A stretch of DNA of 64,000 nucleotides from an uncultured Bacteroidaceae bacterium (GCA_944320955.1 CALUJL010000014.1:62001-126000), one strand, 5' to 3'; counted from the stretch's first letter, positions 26,622 to 36,045 are shown. Notes: a model not told the origin generated them from the letters alone. Translations and numbers: made by a program.

Positions 26622-28094
26622 CTATTTTTTCATGAACAGATACATTATCTCAGATTTCAAGTAAACTCCTTCCCACTGACGGGATAAGGTTGTTGCAGCA
26701 GAAGAGTTCCGCACCGAGGAGCGGCTCAGCGTTTCCGGAATATCTACGGCATGAATCAGCAGGATATACGAACGGGAGAGCCGCTGTTCCTGCCCTTCAG
26801 CATCCGTATCCGTCCAAGACGCTTTCAGATTCAGGCTCAACGTAGTTCCCTCTACAGCCGTAAGATAACCGGATATCTGAGCTCCATTTGCGGTCAGATT
26901 ACCGAATCCCGGCGTACTTCCGTCTTCATTGATTTCCGCAGTCCACTGTATTTCTACCGGAGCAGCCACGGGCGTACCCGTAGCATCCCAAATATCGGAA
27001 ACCGTCAGATTGAAGTAAGCACCCAGAGGTATCTCTACTTCAAATGTATTTTCTTGCGGAGCAATCTCTACTTCAACAGGAAGCACCCCGATCGGGGCAT
27101 AAGAGTAACTGCCTTCCAACTGCAAAGAATAATCCACAAAGTCAAGTACTATCGGATAAATATGGTTACGGGGCAACTGTTTGCGGGCTGTCGTTCCGCT
27201 AAAAGCCGTAACACCGGTCAAATCATTACGATCAGTCGTGAGCGCCACCGTGAAGCCTTCGTCCCTACTATACGTAGGATTTACGTACATATCTACCGTT
27301 GTTGTCTCATCCGTTGTAGCGGGACTGAAAGTATGAGTCACATTTAATTTCTCATAATCCGTACTTTCAGGATCGGCATTAGTCTCGAAAAGCGAAACCC
27401 GATCCGCATAATCACTGAAAGTAACGCTTGTAGTCGATTGAGGCACCATAAGCCGTACCTTGCTCACCAGGCGGTCGAGGGCTACTTCTATCAGGGTTGT
27501 GCTTGCCGTCACGGTGGCTACTGCCTGTCCGCTCATGGGAATGAACCGGGCCGTTCCTCCCTCTATCGCGGCATCGCTAAGGTCGATTGTCCTGGCAGGG
27601 TCTTCCACCTGCAATGTGCGCAGCCCCTCCAACCAAGTCGAGAAGCTCGCAGTATTCTCCAAGTCAGAAGAAAGAGAATTAAGCGTCTTATTATTCAGAC
27701 CTTTCCAGTTGGCCACGGCATAAAGGGTGTACGTGCCCGGCGTCAACTCTATCGGGTCGGAAGTCCAACGCTGCAGGTCGCCGCTTTGGGCGGCTGCATC
27801 CTCACTCAAGTCCGGACGAAGCTGCATGACCAGTTGCTGGGCATCGTTCACGATAAGCACGCAAAGCTCGTTCATATATTCATGTGCGCCGCCTTCTTCC
27901 GTCGTGGCACGTGTCACCGATTCGTCGGGACGCTCGGCGGTAATGCCGATGCGTACCGTGGCCTTACCTCCCTCATCGACCGTGGGGAAACAACCGTCCA
28001 TGTCGTCTTCGGAATAGCAGGAAGCCAGAAGCACCGCGCAGCAAAAGGCGGAAAGGAGGTGCATCCAGCGGTTTCGTATCTCGTATTTTTTCAT
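26622..28094 (-). CDS. Fimbrial minor-subunit lipoprotein
   Basis: A 490-residue lipoprotein with lipobox LLASC at about residues 22-26. It has the two-domain fimbrillin style: an N-terminal part with VRIGITAERPDESVTRAT and SDPIELTPGTYTLYAVANW, and the helix-to-strand element VALDRLVSKVRLMV near the expected protease-activation strand. This suggests a minor shaft or accessory subunit (compare Mfa3/Mfa4), polymerised by donor-strand exchange after cleavage. The 3' half is AT-richer than the 5' half. It lies 14 bp before the giant gene and 20 bp after the preceding subunit gene. Confidence 0.72.
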   Translation of the reverse strand: MKKYEIRNRWMHLLSAFCCAVLLASCYSEDDMDGCFPTVDEGGKATVRIGITAERPDESVTRATTEEGGAHEYMNELCVLIVNDAQQLVMQLRPDLSEDAAAQSGDLQRWTSDPIELTPGTYTLYAVANWKGLNNKTLNSLSSDLENTASFSTWLEGLRTLQVEDPARTIDLSDAAIEGGTARFIPMSGQAVATVTASTTLIEVALDRLVSKVRLMVPQSTTSVTFSDYADRVSLFETNADPESTDYEKLNVTHTFSPATTDETTTVDMYVNPTYSRDEGFTVALTTDRNDLTGVTAFSGTTARKQLPRNHIYPIVLDFVDYSLQLEGSYSYAPIGVLPVEVEIAPQENTFEVEIPLGAYFNLTVSDIWDATGTPVAAPVEIQWTAEINEDGSTPGFGNLTANGAQISGYLTAVEGTTLSLNLKASWTDTDAEGQEQRLSRSYILLIHAVDIPETLSRSSVRNSSAATTLSRQWEGVYLKSEIMYLFMKK

Positions 28095-28114
28095 CTTCTT
28101 CGTTCCTCCTTGTC

Positions 28115-30001
28115 TTACATGTGTATCGTCTCGCGGTCGAGCAGCTGCCAGTCGTTCACGTAGACGCTGACGCGCAACTTGTTGTCTTCTTCAGGCACCA
28201 TGCCGCCGAGGTCGCGTACGCCCGTCACACTGAGCTTATAAATATTGTTGCGCACTACGCCATACTCCATGATGCCGATGGCGTCGTCATCGCCATCCTC
28301 GGCGTGCTTGAGGAACCAGGTATAGTAGCATTCCGAATCATAGAACGTGCGTACACCGTAGTTAATCAACTCATCCTGCGTTACCTTACCGTTCTGGTCG
28401 GTCACGGCACCCGCATTGGCCGTTTTGCTATAGCCCACTTCGTGGAGCATGTAGTACTCCCACGTCAGTTCGGCAAACGTCGGCGTACCGGAATCGTCTG
28501 CCGGAATCTGGAGGAGCAGCCACTCGCGATAGCCGGTGGGGTCGTTGGCCGTAAGCGAGTTGGCGGCTGTGCGCACTTCTGCCCATGTAGTGGCACTTTC
28601 AATGCTTGTCTGGCTCGCAACAAAATCGGCGCCGTGGTACGTATTCATCAAGTCTTCAAGATCTACGTAGAGCGTACCTCCATAATCGAAGAAGGTGTAA
28701 CCCTGCTGGTAACCGTTCAATCCGGAAGGTGCGAACACTGCCTTGAAGACAGCCGCAGTGGCGTAGTTCTCGAGCGGGGAATTGGTGCATAGCGTATTCT
28801 CATGCACATATCCGGCAATGTAAAAGTCCCCGTCCTCCAAAGGTAGTCCCTGCCGTGCCTCTGCCGACCAATAGGCGGCATTTTTCGAGCAGTCGTCGGG
28901 AAAATAGTGGCCTTCAGGATAAAGTCCGTCTACGGGATAACCATGACCTCCCAAGCGGAAAGGTGCACCGGTCGAAGCATTAGTTTCGTTTTTATCAATA
29001 GTCCAAGGGTCGAGCACGAAATTACCACCGGGAATGGCGCCGCTCGCCGTGGCGGAAAGCGTACTTTCATCTCCCAAATAGGTAACATTTCCCGTCACAT
29101 CGCTGCCCACGGTTACGCGCTTGAAGTAATACTCGCCCAACGAAAGGTCGTTGACCAAAGCAAGACCGGTGATGGTAATCTTGCCGGAATAATTGGCTCC
29201 CTCCTGCCCTTTAGTCAAAGTAAACGGCCCGTTGGGGTTGTAGTCCACGCGGGCGGCAAGACGCTCGACGGAAACGGAGGCCGTGGCAGGATTGCGCACA
29301 TCGTTGTTTTCTTCCCCGATGGTAATTTCGGCCGTTGCGGCGGACGCCATGACAAAATCGGTATAAGTAGAGAGGTTTTTCTCATCGGATGCCGTCCACA
29401 AAGCATCGCCCCGTATGTAGTCACGCAAATTACCAATGGTAGGAGTCGTGTTCGCTATGCCTTCCATATCTTCCCCTCCATTGGCCACGATGAGAATCTC
29501 ATAGGTGGCCGGATCGAGGTCTACGCTCACAACATCGGTCTGGTAGACCTTGTCGATGCCGGCAGTCGTACCGGTGGTAACTTCCTTGATGCCGCCGTCG
29601 AAATGGACTACCGCACTGGCGCGCGTCGTAGTAGCCGCAGTATTATTGATATCCACACCTTCCGGGAAGAAGAACGCCGTAACGGTAGAGATGCTGTTCT
29701 CGTTGGTTTGGCCTGTCTCGCGGCCGTCGCCGTCTTCGCCGCCGGTGGGGCTGTCGCGTTTCACCGCGGGGGTGGCGGAGGGGGTGGCGATGCGCAGGCT
29801 GACATAGGAGGGGACGCGGGAGGCGGCGCCTCCGGACCCGGCACCGGAGAGGGCGTCGAGCTCGTCGGAGCTGCAGGCCGTGCCCCAGAAGGCGGCGGCG
29901 GAGAGGGCCAACAGCCCCAGCGCCTTCCGCAGGAGGTGCTGCCGCTTCCCGCCGGTGAGGGCGGGACTGTGGGGAACGGGATTATTATGGGTTTTCATCA
30001 T
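28115..30001 (-). CDS. Mfa1-family fimbrillin lipoprotein (minor paralogue)
   Basis: A 628-residue lipoprotein. The signal ends GTACSSDE (Cys at about residue 43). The VERLAARVD element marks the strand released on proteolytic maturation in Mfa1/FimA proteins. The C terminus (RNNIYKLSVTGVRDLG ... VSVYVNDWQLLDRETIHM) matches the Mfa1 C-terminal pattern, which supplies the polymerisation strand. It is probably a second structural subunit. Two adjacent ATG codons (29999-30001 and 29996-29998) are possible starts. It follows the Mfa2-like gene by 30 bp. Confidence 0.8.
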   Translation of the reverse strand: MMKTHNNPVPHSPALTGGKRQHLLRKALGLLALSAAAFWGTACSSDELDALSGAGSGGAASRVPSYVSLRIATPSATPAVKRDSPTGGEDGDGRETGQTNENSISTVTAFFFPEGVDINNTAATTTRASAVVHFDGGIKEVTTGTTAGIDKVYQTDVVSVDLDPATYEILIVANGGEDMEGIANTTPTIGNLRDYIRGDALWTASDEKNLSTYTDFVMASAATAEITIGEENNDVRNPATASVSVERLAARVDYNPNGPFTLTKGQEGANYSGKITITGLALVNDLSLGEYYFKRVTVGSDVTGNVTYLGDESTLSATASGAIPGGNFVLDPWTIDKNETNASTGAPFRLGGHGYPVDGLYPEGHYFPDDCSKNAAYWSAEARQGLPLEDGDFYIAGYVHENTLCTNSPLENYATAAVFKAVFAPSGLNGYQQGYTFFDYGGTLYVDLEDLMNTYHGADFVASQTSIESATTWAEVRTAANSLTANDPTGYREWLLLQIPADDSGTPTFAELTWEYYMLHEVGYSKTANAGAVTDQNGKVTQDELINYGVRTFYDSECYYTWFLKHAEDGDDDAIGIMEYGVVRNNIYKLSVTGVRDLGGMVPEEDNKLRVSVYVNDWQLLDRETIHM

Positions 30002-30031
30002 GTGGTTATGCTCCTTTTGAGGGGGTGGGTA

Positions 30032-31135
30032 TTATAGGTCTTCGAACTGTACGCGCACGCTCCAGGAGAGGACGCTGATGGAGATGTCGACGTACTGGAG
30101 TTCGCCGTTGAGGAGGTAGAAGTCGAGGCTGTAGTCGTAGCCGCGGTCGAGGAACTCCTGGGGGGAGTAGCGGTAGTAGTCTTCGGCATTGCACAGGCGG
30201 GAGAGCATGTCGGGGAGGTTGACGCGCACGACTTCGCGGCCGGAGGGGGTGTGGACGATGGAGAGCACCCCGTCGTCGGCGGCATCCTCATGGTAGAGGA
30301 TGCGGGAGGTCATGAAGTCGGCGTGGGCGGTCTTGCCGTATCCGCCGAGGGGATGGCCGTTGAGGTCGGTGGCGGGGGTGCGGTCGGTGGTCTCCCACGT
30401 GGCGTGGGGGGTATAGACGAGGGTCTCGGTCTCGTCGACGGCGTTGTCCCAGAGGATGCGGGCGTTGCGGTCGGTGATGGTCATGGCGTAGTCGTCGACG
30501 TCCATCTGGGTGGGGTCGGCTATTTCGCGCAGGGAGACGTTGATCTTCTTCGTGTCGCGGGTGAGGGAGATGGTGTGGTAGGTGGGTTTGGTGTCGTAGA
30601 CGGCTATGGCTTTCGTCTCGATTCCGTGCCAGAGGGTGTCGAGGGGCTGGCCTTCGTGGAGCACGGGTGCGGGCGAGTCGGCCGTGCCGGTGCCTTCATG
30701 GTCGAGTGTGACGGCGAACTGCTCCATGCTTTCCCCGGGCTGGGGCTCGGTGCGGACGAAGTTGGCGCCGGGGCCGCTGAGTTGTTCGCCGTAGCTCTTC
30801 TGCCCGGCCAGCACGATGAATTTGTAGCGCCCGGGCTGGAGGTTCATGTGCATGCGGTAGAGGGGCGAACTGAGGGGCGAGTAGGAGCCGGTGTTGCTCT
30901 CTTCCTGCTTGGTGACGTAGCGGCCCTGTTCGTCGTAGACGTAGACGGTGACGGAGCCGACGTGGTCGCCGAACATGTCGGCGCGCTGGAGGTTGTAGTC
31001 ATACTCGAAGGCGAGGTAGAGCCCGATGGGGCAGTCGTCCAGGTCGTCGTGCATCATGGAGCAGGAAGTACTCGCGACGGCTGCCGTCAGGAGGCAGCAA
31101 AGGCGGAAAAGCCATTTGTTTACTGTTCGTTTCAT
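30032..31135 (-). CDS. FimB/Mfa2-family fimbrial anchor lipoprotein
   Basis: A 367-residue lipoprotein with lipobox Cys in AAVASTSCSMMHDDLDDCP. The following DDLDDCPIGLYLAFEYDYN is diagnostic of the FimB/Mfa2 family, which caps and anchors the fimbria in the outer membrane and limits its length. The body has LQPGRYKFIVLAGQKSYG and ends in a beta-rich VDISISVLSWSVRVQFEDL. It lies immediately downstream of the major subunit gene, as mfa2 does after mfa1, but a hairpin terminator separates them. Unlike the flanking genes it is uniformly GC-rich. Confidence 0.85.
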   Translation of the reverse strand: MKRTVNKWLFRLCCLLTAAVASTSCSMMHDDLDDCPIGLYLAFEYDYNLQRADMFGDHVGSVTVYVYDEQGRYVTKQEESNTGSYSPLSSPLYRMHMNLQPGRYKFIVLAGQKSYGEQLSGPGANFVRTEPQPGESMEQFAVTLDHEGTGTADSPAPVLHEGQPLDTLWHGIETKAIAVYDTKPTYHTISLTRDTKKINVSLREIADPTQMDVDDYAMTITDRNARILWDNAVDETETLVYTPHATWETTDRTPATDLNGHPLGGYGKTAHADFMTSRILYHEDAADDGVLSIVHTPSGREVVRVNLPDMLSRLCNAEDYYRYSPQEFLDRGYDYSLDFYLLNGELQYVDISISVLSWSVRVQFEDL

Positions 31136-31481
31136 ATTGCGTATCTTTTCGTTTTGTTTCTCGTTTTCGTATGGTGTGGGCTTCGCGGGGAAGCCTCGGG
31201 GTTGCTTCGGGCGGCTGCCGGGCCTGTGCGGGGGCGGCCGGAGGGGTGTCCTTCTCCCTGCTTGCGCAGTGCGTACCGGAGATGTCTGTACCTCCCGGGC
31301 GGGGGGAGCGCCGTATGGTTTAAAAACCGGCGGCGCGGCCTTGCGAACCGGCCGCCGGGTGCTTTGACTTGGTTTAGAAAAGCATTTTTATGAAACAGAA
31401 ACCTGTACTGCTTCACAGCAGCGTCGGTCAAACAAAAGCGCCAGGGGGAAATCGTGGTGCACCCCCTGCGCTTTTGGGGGA
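31136..31481. other. 346-bp intergenic region between major fimbrillin and anchor genes
   Basis: I see no gene here. Next to the fimbrillin stop is an intrinsic terminator (31434-31475). Further on is a second inverted repeat with 8-bp arms CCGGCGGC/GCCGCCGG (31327-31334 and 31351-31358). The rest is GC-rich without a recognisable leftward TAnnTTTG promoter, so the anchor gene probably depends on read-through. Confidence 0.6.
31434..31475 (-). terminator. Intra-operon terminator after the major fimbrillin gene
   Basis: Read leftward, AAAAGCGCAGGGGG pairs with CCCCCTGGCGCTTTT (one bulged base) around a 13-nt loop and is followed by TTTTGTTTG. It starts 6 bp past the fimbrillin stop and would hold most transcripts to the major subunit. 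Confidence 0.8.
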
Positions 31482-33434
31482 TTAGAGGTCTACGTCCTGC
31501 TGGCGGAGTGCCCAAGAGAGGACATTGACATCTACAGAAACATAGAATTTTACTTGGTCATCAGTATCCGGAGTACGGCTGGGAATATCGGCCGAACCGG
31601 GGCCACTTACAGAATGTACGGCAATCTGATACCAGTTGTTACGTACCATACCATAACGGCCAAGGTAATCTTGTGCGTTACCCTTATAGTCATTCTCGAA
31701 AGTAGAAGGCAAGTAAGGTACTTCCGCATAATCCTTGAAGTGACGGATGGGAGCTTCATAGTAGGAAACACCACCCTTGTAGCAGTTGATGGAACCGATA
31801 TTTGCAGAAAGCGTTGCCAGATCCTCTGTACTAATAGTCAGAGCTTCACTTACTGTCCACTCTCCTTTGTTCGTTGCAGCTTCATACTTAGCTTTGCTAT
31901 CATAAAGAGTTTTGCCACTGCTGCCCTTATACGAATACGTCTTATAAGTGATTACAGCAGCAGCCAAGGTATTGGCACCCTGAACGAACGTAGGCAATAC
32001 GAGAGACTCTATCTGGTCTGCATTCACAATGTGGAGCTTATTTCCAAGATACGAAACAATACCGCCTTTTACTACATTAGGAACCAGATTTTCAACTTCC
32101 GTTCCATCTCCTGCATAGCTATCGTCCCATTCTTTCATACCTGCGGCTGCAGCTGCGGCATCCAGATAATACAAGTCCTTACTGCTGCCAATGCTATAGA
32201 AATCCGCACCGGTGGCATGATTCTTCGGCGTATAGAGAGCTTTGAATACTACGCGAGTTGTTTGGTTTATGTTTTGGTTATTTATATCAAATGTGTTTTC
32301 CAAGCAATACTGCGGCTCCTCTGCTGCCAAATTATCAAACGTATTTTCTTTCGAACGCAGGTTGAACAAACCGGCCAAAGCCGTTCCGGTAGGATCAGCT
32401 ACTGCATCTGCGTAAGACGAATATTTATCATAGTTCGGGTCTACCGCCCAATAAGTGCGGACGCCAGCTTTTTCAACAGGCAAGTTGCCATAGAAACGAT
32501 TAGCCGATACACCGACAGGCGCATAACCAGCCCATGTGCTAAAACCAGTTACGTTGCGCACGGGGTAGAACGAACGGTTCGTAATGTCGAGGCCCCATTC
32601 CTGGATTTCCACCTTATCACCGGCATACGTCCCTTCTTCCACTGCAGTGGGGAAGTTTTCTCCATCAATTGTAACCTTGCTTACAGCACGCTCTACATAG
32701 ACGTTGGTAGCCGGTTTGCTCTCAGCCTCTTCCTCAGTCGTGCATACTGCATCGTCACTAATAGGAACAAGAGTATTTACTTCACCTGCGTTATACAGCG
32801 GAGCATTGCTCATGAAGAAACCAACTACTTCACGCACCTTGTTACCGCCGACTTGATCGGCAGCTACTTCGTCAGAAAGAGCCAAGGCTTCATCTGTAAA
32901 GTCTGCGAAATCGGTCATGTCAACCGTATAATCCTCAGAATCAATCTCTGCCTTACGCTTCAAAGTATTGTCTGCTTGTACTTCAAACAGCTGCTTAGCA
33001 TTGAGCATCACAAGGGCATAGCGAGTATTCGCGGCATTGATTTTCCCGGGAACCTCGGCTACCATGTTGGCATTCGAAGTAATTTGATCCATCGGTGCAT
33101 CATCCACTGTCGGCCAAGGCTTGAGGTCATCAAGATTGTAAGCAGCAACAACGGATGCAGTGCTTTCAGCTGCATCGGCAGCCTTCTCGAAGATTACAAG
33201 GATAGCGTCATTCACCTGCCATTCATTGGCGGATCCGTCATCAAATACCGGAACATCCTTTGCCGTTACCGGCGAGGTCGGCAGGTTGATGGCGAGGTTG
33301 ATGTAACCCGCGGTGGCTACGGCCGTGCCGGAACCATTGGCCCCGGGATTGCCCCCGTCGAGGATTTCATCGTTCGAACAGGACCCGAGCAGCAGTCCTG
33401 CTACTGCAAGGGAGAAAAATGATAACTTTTTCAT
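31482..33434 (-). CDS. Mfa1-family major fimbrillin
   Basis: A 650-residue lipoprotein precursor: MKKLSFFSLAVAGLLLGSC gives the lipobox (Cys19). The segment YVERAVSKVTIDGE marks the maturation strand, and the end VSVDVNVLSWALRQQDVDL matches the Mfa1 C terminus that fills the groove of the next subunit. It is the most likely shaft protein: first fimbrillin gene after the DUF3575/DUF3868 pair and followed by a terminator that would give it the highest transcript level. The signal and first 45 residues are GC-rich like the host genes, the rest much less, as if the exposed body had been exchanged. Confidence 0.85.
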   Translation of the reverse strand: MKKLSFFSLAVAGLLLGSCSNDEILDGGNPGANGSGTAVATAGYINLAINLPTSPVTAKDVPVFDDGSANEWQVNDAILVIFEKAADAAESTASVVAAYNLDDLKPWPTVDDAPMDQITSNANMVAEVPGKINAANTRYALVMLNAKQLFEVQADNTLKRKAEIDSEDYTVDMTDFADFTDEALALSDEVAADQVGGNKVREVVGFFMSNAPLYNAGEVNTLVPISDDAVCTTEEEAESKPATNVYVERAVSKVTIDGENFPTAVEEGTYAGDKVEIQEWGLDITNRSFYPVRNVTGFSTWAGYAPVGVSANRFYGNLPVEKAGVRTYWAVDPNYDKYSSYADAVADPTGTALAGLFNLRSKENTFDNLAAEEPQYCLENTFDINNQNINQTTRVVFKALYTPKNHATGADFYSIGSSKDLYYLDAAAAAAGMKEWDDSYAGDGTEVENLVPNVVKGGIVSYLGNKLHIVNADQIESLVLPTFVQGANTLAAAVITYKTYSYKGSSGKTLYDSKAKYEAATNKGEWTVSEALTISTEDLATLSANIGSINCYKGGVSYYEAPIRHFKDYAEVPYLPSTFENDYKGNAQDYLGRYGMVRNNWYQIAVHSVSGPGSADIPSRTPDTDDQVKFYVSVDVNVLSWALRQQDVDL

Positions 33435-33498
33435 TTTGAAATTGAACTTGGGTTAGTTAATAATTGATTTGATTGTTTTTCGGTTTGTCCGTAGGGTT

Positions 33499-34908
33499 TC
33501 AGCGGTCGAGGTCGAGCAGCTTGAGGTTTTCGGCTGCTTCGGGCACTCCGCCCTGCTGCGCCTTCCGGAAGAGGGTGCGTGCCTCCTCGGTCTGTCCGCG
33601 GCGCAGGGCGATGACGGCGCGGGCGTGGTCCACGTAGGGCGAGGAGCCGGCCTTGCGGAGGTAGGCCTCGGCGCCGTCGTAGTCTTCACGCTCGATGCGG
33701 GTGCAGGCGGCGTTGAGGTTGGCGGTGGGGTCGTCGGGGAACATGCGGACGGCTATCTCGAACACCTCGTTGAACTCCTTGCTTCCCGGCTCGTAGGTCT
33801 GGGCCACGAGGTACATCTCTTCGAGCGAGAGCTGCTGGGGCTTGGTGTGGATGAGCTCTTTGGCCTCGTCCACGGAGAAGGGGCGCACGCTATAGTTGAC
33901 GACGTAGTCGGAGTGGCGCAGGGCGGGATACCAGTTGTCGAGCATGTAGCGGTAGGCCTGGGGGTAGGCGGCGCGCATCTTGAGGTCGCGCTGGTCGTAG
34001 GTGAGGTCTTCGTCCTGGGCAATGGCGAGGAGCTCTTCCTTGTTTTCTATGTTGTTCTCGCGCAGGTAGCGGAGCAGTCCTTCCCAGTCTTCGGGGGTCG
34101 ACTCCACGCGGAAGAGGCTCTCGTCTATGTCGAGGCGGCCGGCCACGTAGTCCTTGAGCGTCTTGGCGCGGTTCTCGGCGAGGTATTCATTGTGGGCATA
34201 GTTGCCCTCGGGCGAGGCGTAGCCGTGGATGGAGATGCCGGTGATGGAGACGTTGGGGTCTTTCTTCACCAGTTCGATGGTGGAGAGTATCTTCTCCAGC
34301 TCGCGGGGGTTCTTGCGGTAGTCGGGGTAGAGCTCTATGCGGTCTACTGGGAAGTCAAGGAAGGCGCGGCCCTCTTCGTGGCGTGCCTTGCGGGCCTCGG
34401 CCTGGGGGCGGAGGTAGGCGATGAGGGGGCGGCGGAGGCGGTGGATGAGGGTGCGGTTCTGCTCCAGGATGTCGCCGCATCCGCAGAGGTCTTCGGCTAT
34501 CTCGACGTTGGCGTTCTGCATCCAGGGCTCATAGGGCAGGACGGCGCTGTAGTGGAGGGTCTGGGGGTCGCCGTTCTGGCGGCGCACCACCTGGGTGCCT
34601 TCTTCGAAGTCTTTGTAGCCGTGGCGCTGGTACATGATCTGCTGCTTGCGGCCGTTGACGACGAGCTGGGGCATGAAGCGCTCGTTGGAGCCGTCGCCCA
34701 CGATGGGGGTGAAGACGAAGCGCTCGTTGGAGGGCATGTCGAGGGAGTCGAGGCAGAGGTCCATGTCGAGGACGAAGTTGTCGGCCGTCTTGCCGACCTT
34801 GAGGTTCTGGACCGTGATGGCCTCTTCCGCCAGCCGGAGGGAGCGGTCGTCCGCAAGGGCGGAGAGGGTCAGCCCGGCCAGAATGCAGGATAGGAAGTAT
34901 TTATTCAT
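33499..34908 (-). CDS. DUF3868/OmpA-like fimbria-associated protein
   Basis: A 469-residue exported protein (signal about residues 1-19, ALADD). The N-terminal DUF3868-type region (ITVQNLKVGKTADNFVLDMDL) is followed by an OmpA-like peptidoglycan-contact domain (ITGISIHGYASPEGNYAHNEYLAENRAKTL, about residues 220-250) and TPR-like helices at the end. Such genes sit beside DUF3575 genes at the head of Bacteroides fimbrial loci. A role in anchoring or assembly at the envelope is inferred from this context. It is 40 bp after the DUF3575 gene and 64 bp before the major fimbrillin. Confidence 0.83.
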   Translation of the reverse strand: MNKYFLSCILAGLTLSALADDRSLRLAEEAITVQNLKVGKTADNFVLDMDLCLDSLDMPSNERFVFTPIVGDGSNERFMPQLVVNGRKQQIMYQRHGYKDFEEGTQVVRRQNGDPQTLHYSAVLPYEPWMQNANVEIAEDLCGCGDILEQNRTLIHRLRRPLIAYLRPQAEARKARHEEGRAFLDFPVDRIELYPDYRKNPRELEKILSTIELVKKDPNVSITGISIHGYASPEGNYAHNEYLAENRAKTLKDYVAGRLDIDESLFRVESTPEDWEGLLRYLRENNIENKEELLAIAQDEDLTYDQRDLKMRAAYPQAYRYMLDNWYPALRHSDYVVNYSVRPFSVDEAKELIHTKPQQLSLEEMYLVAQTYEPGSKEFNEVFEIAVRMFPDDPTANLNAACTRIEREDYDGAEAYLRKAGSSPYVDHARAVIALRRGQTEEARTLFRKAQQGGVPEAAENLKLLDLDR

Positions 34909-34948
34909 AGGGGTTTCTGCTTTTTCGGGTGTGACAATGGGGGATGGA

Positions 34949-35518
34949 TTAGAGCGTATAGATAAGGCTGAGGGCTGCCTTGGTGGGGCCTACGTAGTGC
35001 TTGTGGGAGGAGTTGAGCTTCTCGCCGCAGTTGCCGCACTTGAAGGTTTTGTACTTGATGTAGTCGTAGCCCACGCCGATGGAGGCCTCGAAGTTCCAGT
35101 GCTTGCTCAGCACCCACTGGTATCCGGCCGTGATGCCGCCGCCGAGGAACCAGCCTTCGTAGCGGTGGTCCTTGAGCCCGTCCCAGACGCCGAGGGGGAC
35201 GTCGATGCCGGAGACGTTGAACTCGCCGCCCATCAAGTGCGCGCCGAGGAACCAGCCGTTGAAGGCCTGGCAAAACCAGTAGCGGTATTCGGGCATGAGG
35301 AGCCAGTGGCGAGTGCTCTTCGTCTCGGAGTATTTCCAGGGGTTCCAGCCGTAGAAGAGCTGCAGGGAGTGCTTGTCGGCAATGGAGGCTTCGATCCCGA
35401 GGTTGGGAGTAGCGGAAGCCCAGTACAGGAAGTTCGTCTTAAGCGCCACGTCCTGCGCTCTCGGCGTCGCGGCGATGCCTAAGACCATGATGGCCAGCAA
35501 TAGGATTTTCTTTCTCAT
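34949..35518 (-). CDS. DUF3575 outer-membrane barrel protein
   Basis: A 189-residue exported protein with a signal ending near residue 21 (ATPRAQD). It has the DUF3575 pattern: VALKTNFLYWASATPNLGIE, QLFYGWNPWKYSET, HWLLMPEYRYWFC, WFLGGGITAGYQWVL. The alternating aromatic strands suggest a small outer-membrane beta barrel. A CGNC pair near residue 160 is unusual and could bind metal or form a disulfide. First gene of the fimbrial operon. Confidence 0.85.
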   Translation of the reverse strand: MRKKILLLAIMVLGIAATPRAQDVALKTNFLYWASATPNLGIEASIADKHSLQLFYGWNPWKYSETKSTRHWLLMPEYRYWFCQAFNGWFLGAHLMGGEFNVSGIDVPLGVWDGLKDHRYEGWFLGGGITAGYQWVLSKHWNFEASIGVGYDYIKYKTFKCGNCGEKLNSSHKHYVGPTKAALSLIYTL

Positions 35519-35838
35519 ATATTCGGTTTTTAAAATTTACTTTCAGAAATGGCGGCGACCCCTACGCCACGATGCCGAAGGATGCGGCAGGGGCCGGCGT
35601 GCAGACAGCCGCTACTCGCGCCCCGGCGCAAGCAGAGACAGGGAGAGAAGCTCCGGTTCCGGAAAGAGGATGGAGAAGGTCAAGACACGGCGCGGCACCA
35701 CCACCCGACGGCGGCAGGCCGAGACGAAACGCGCGCATACAGATACTGAATGTACACGCGTGTGTAGAAATATGAATGCGCAGGCTCTCTGCGCCAAAGA
35801 TGTTCCTGAATGAGAGAAAAAACGCGAGGGTAAATCTA

Positions 35839-35848
35839 CCCCCCCCCC
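35839..35848. repeat. C10 (G10) homopolymer tract upstream of the fimbrial genes
   Basis: Ten consecutive C on the plus strand (G10 in the fimbrial mRNA sense), about 190 nt into the predicted leader or about 37 bp upstream of the nearer -7 element. It is the longest mononucleotide run I noticed in the window. Confidence 0.9.
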
Positions 35849-36045
35849 TATGCAGAATTGGGAGATACGCAAGCGATTAACGTTTTTTATATCCAGAATC
35901 CGACCAAAAGACGACCTCTGCCGCACACTTTGCCTCTCCCCTCTCCTCATGAGAGAGAAGAAACTCGGATTACGAAACGCCAATCGCAACCCGAAAAGCC
36001 CAATGTTCACTCCATACGTCATACGGCTCTTACGGATTAGCGCAG

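Noticed and set aside
35612..36022. 136-codon leftward frame starting after the fimbrial promoter and crossing the G10 run
   Set aside because: Composition (Arg/Val/Ser/Cys-rich) and lack of any domain suggest non-coding leader; kept only as context for the tract.
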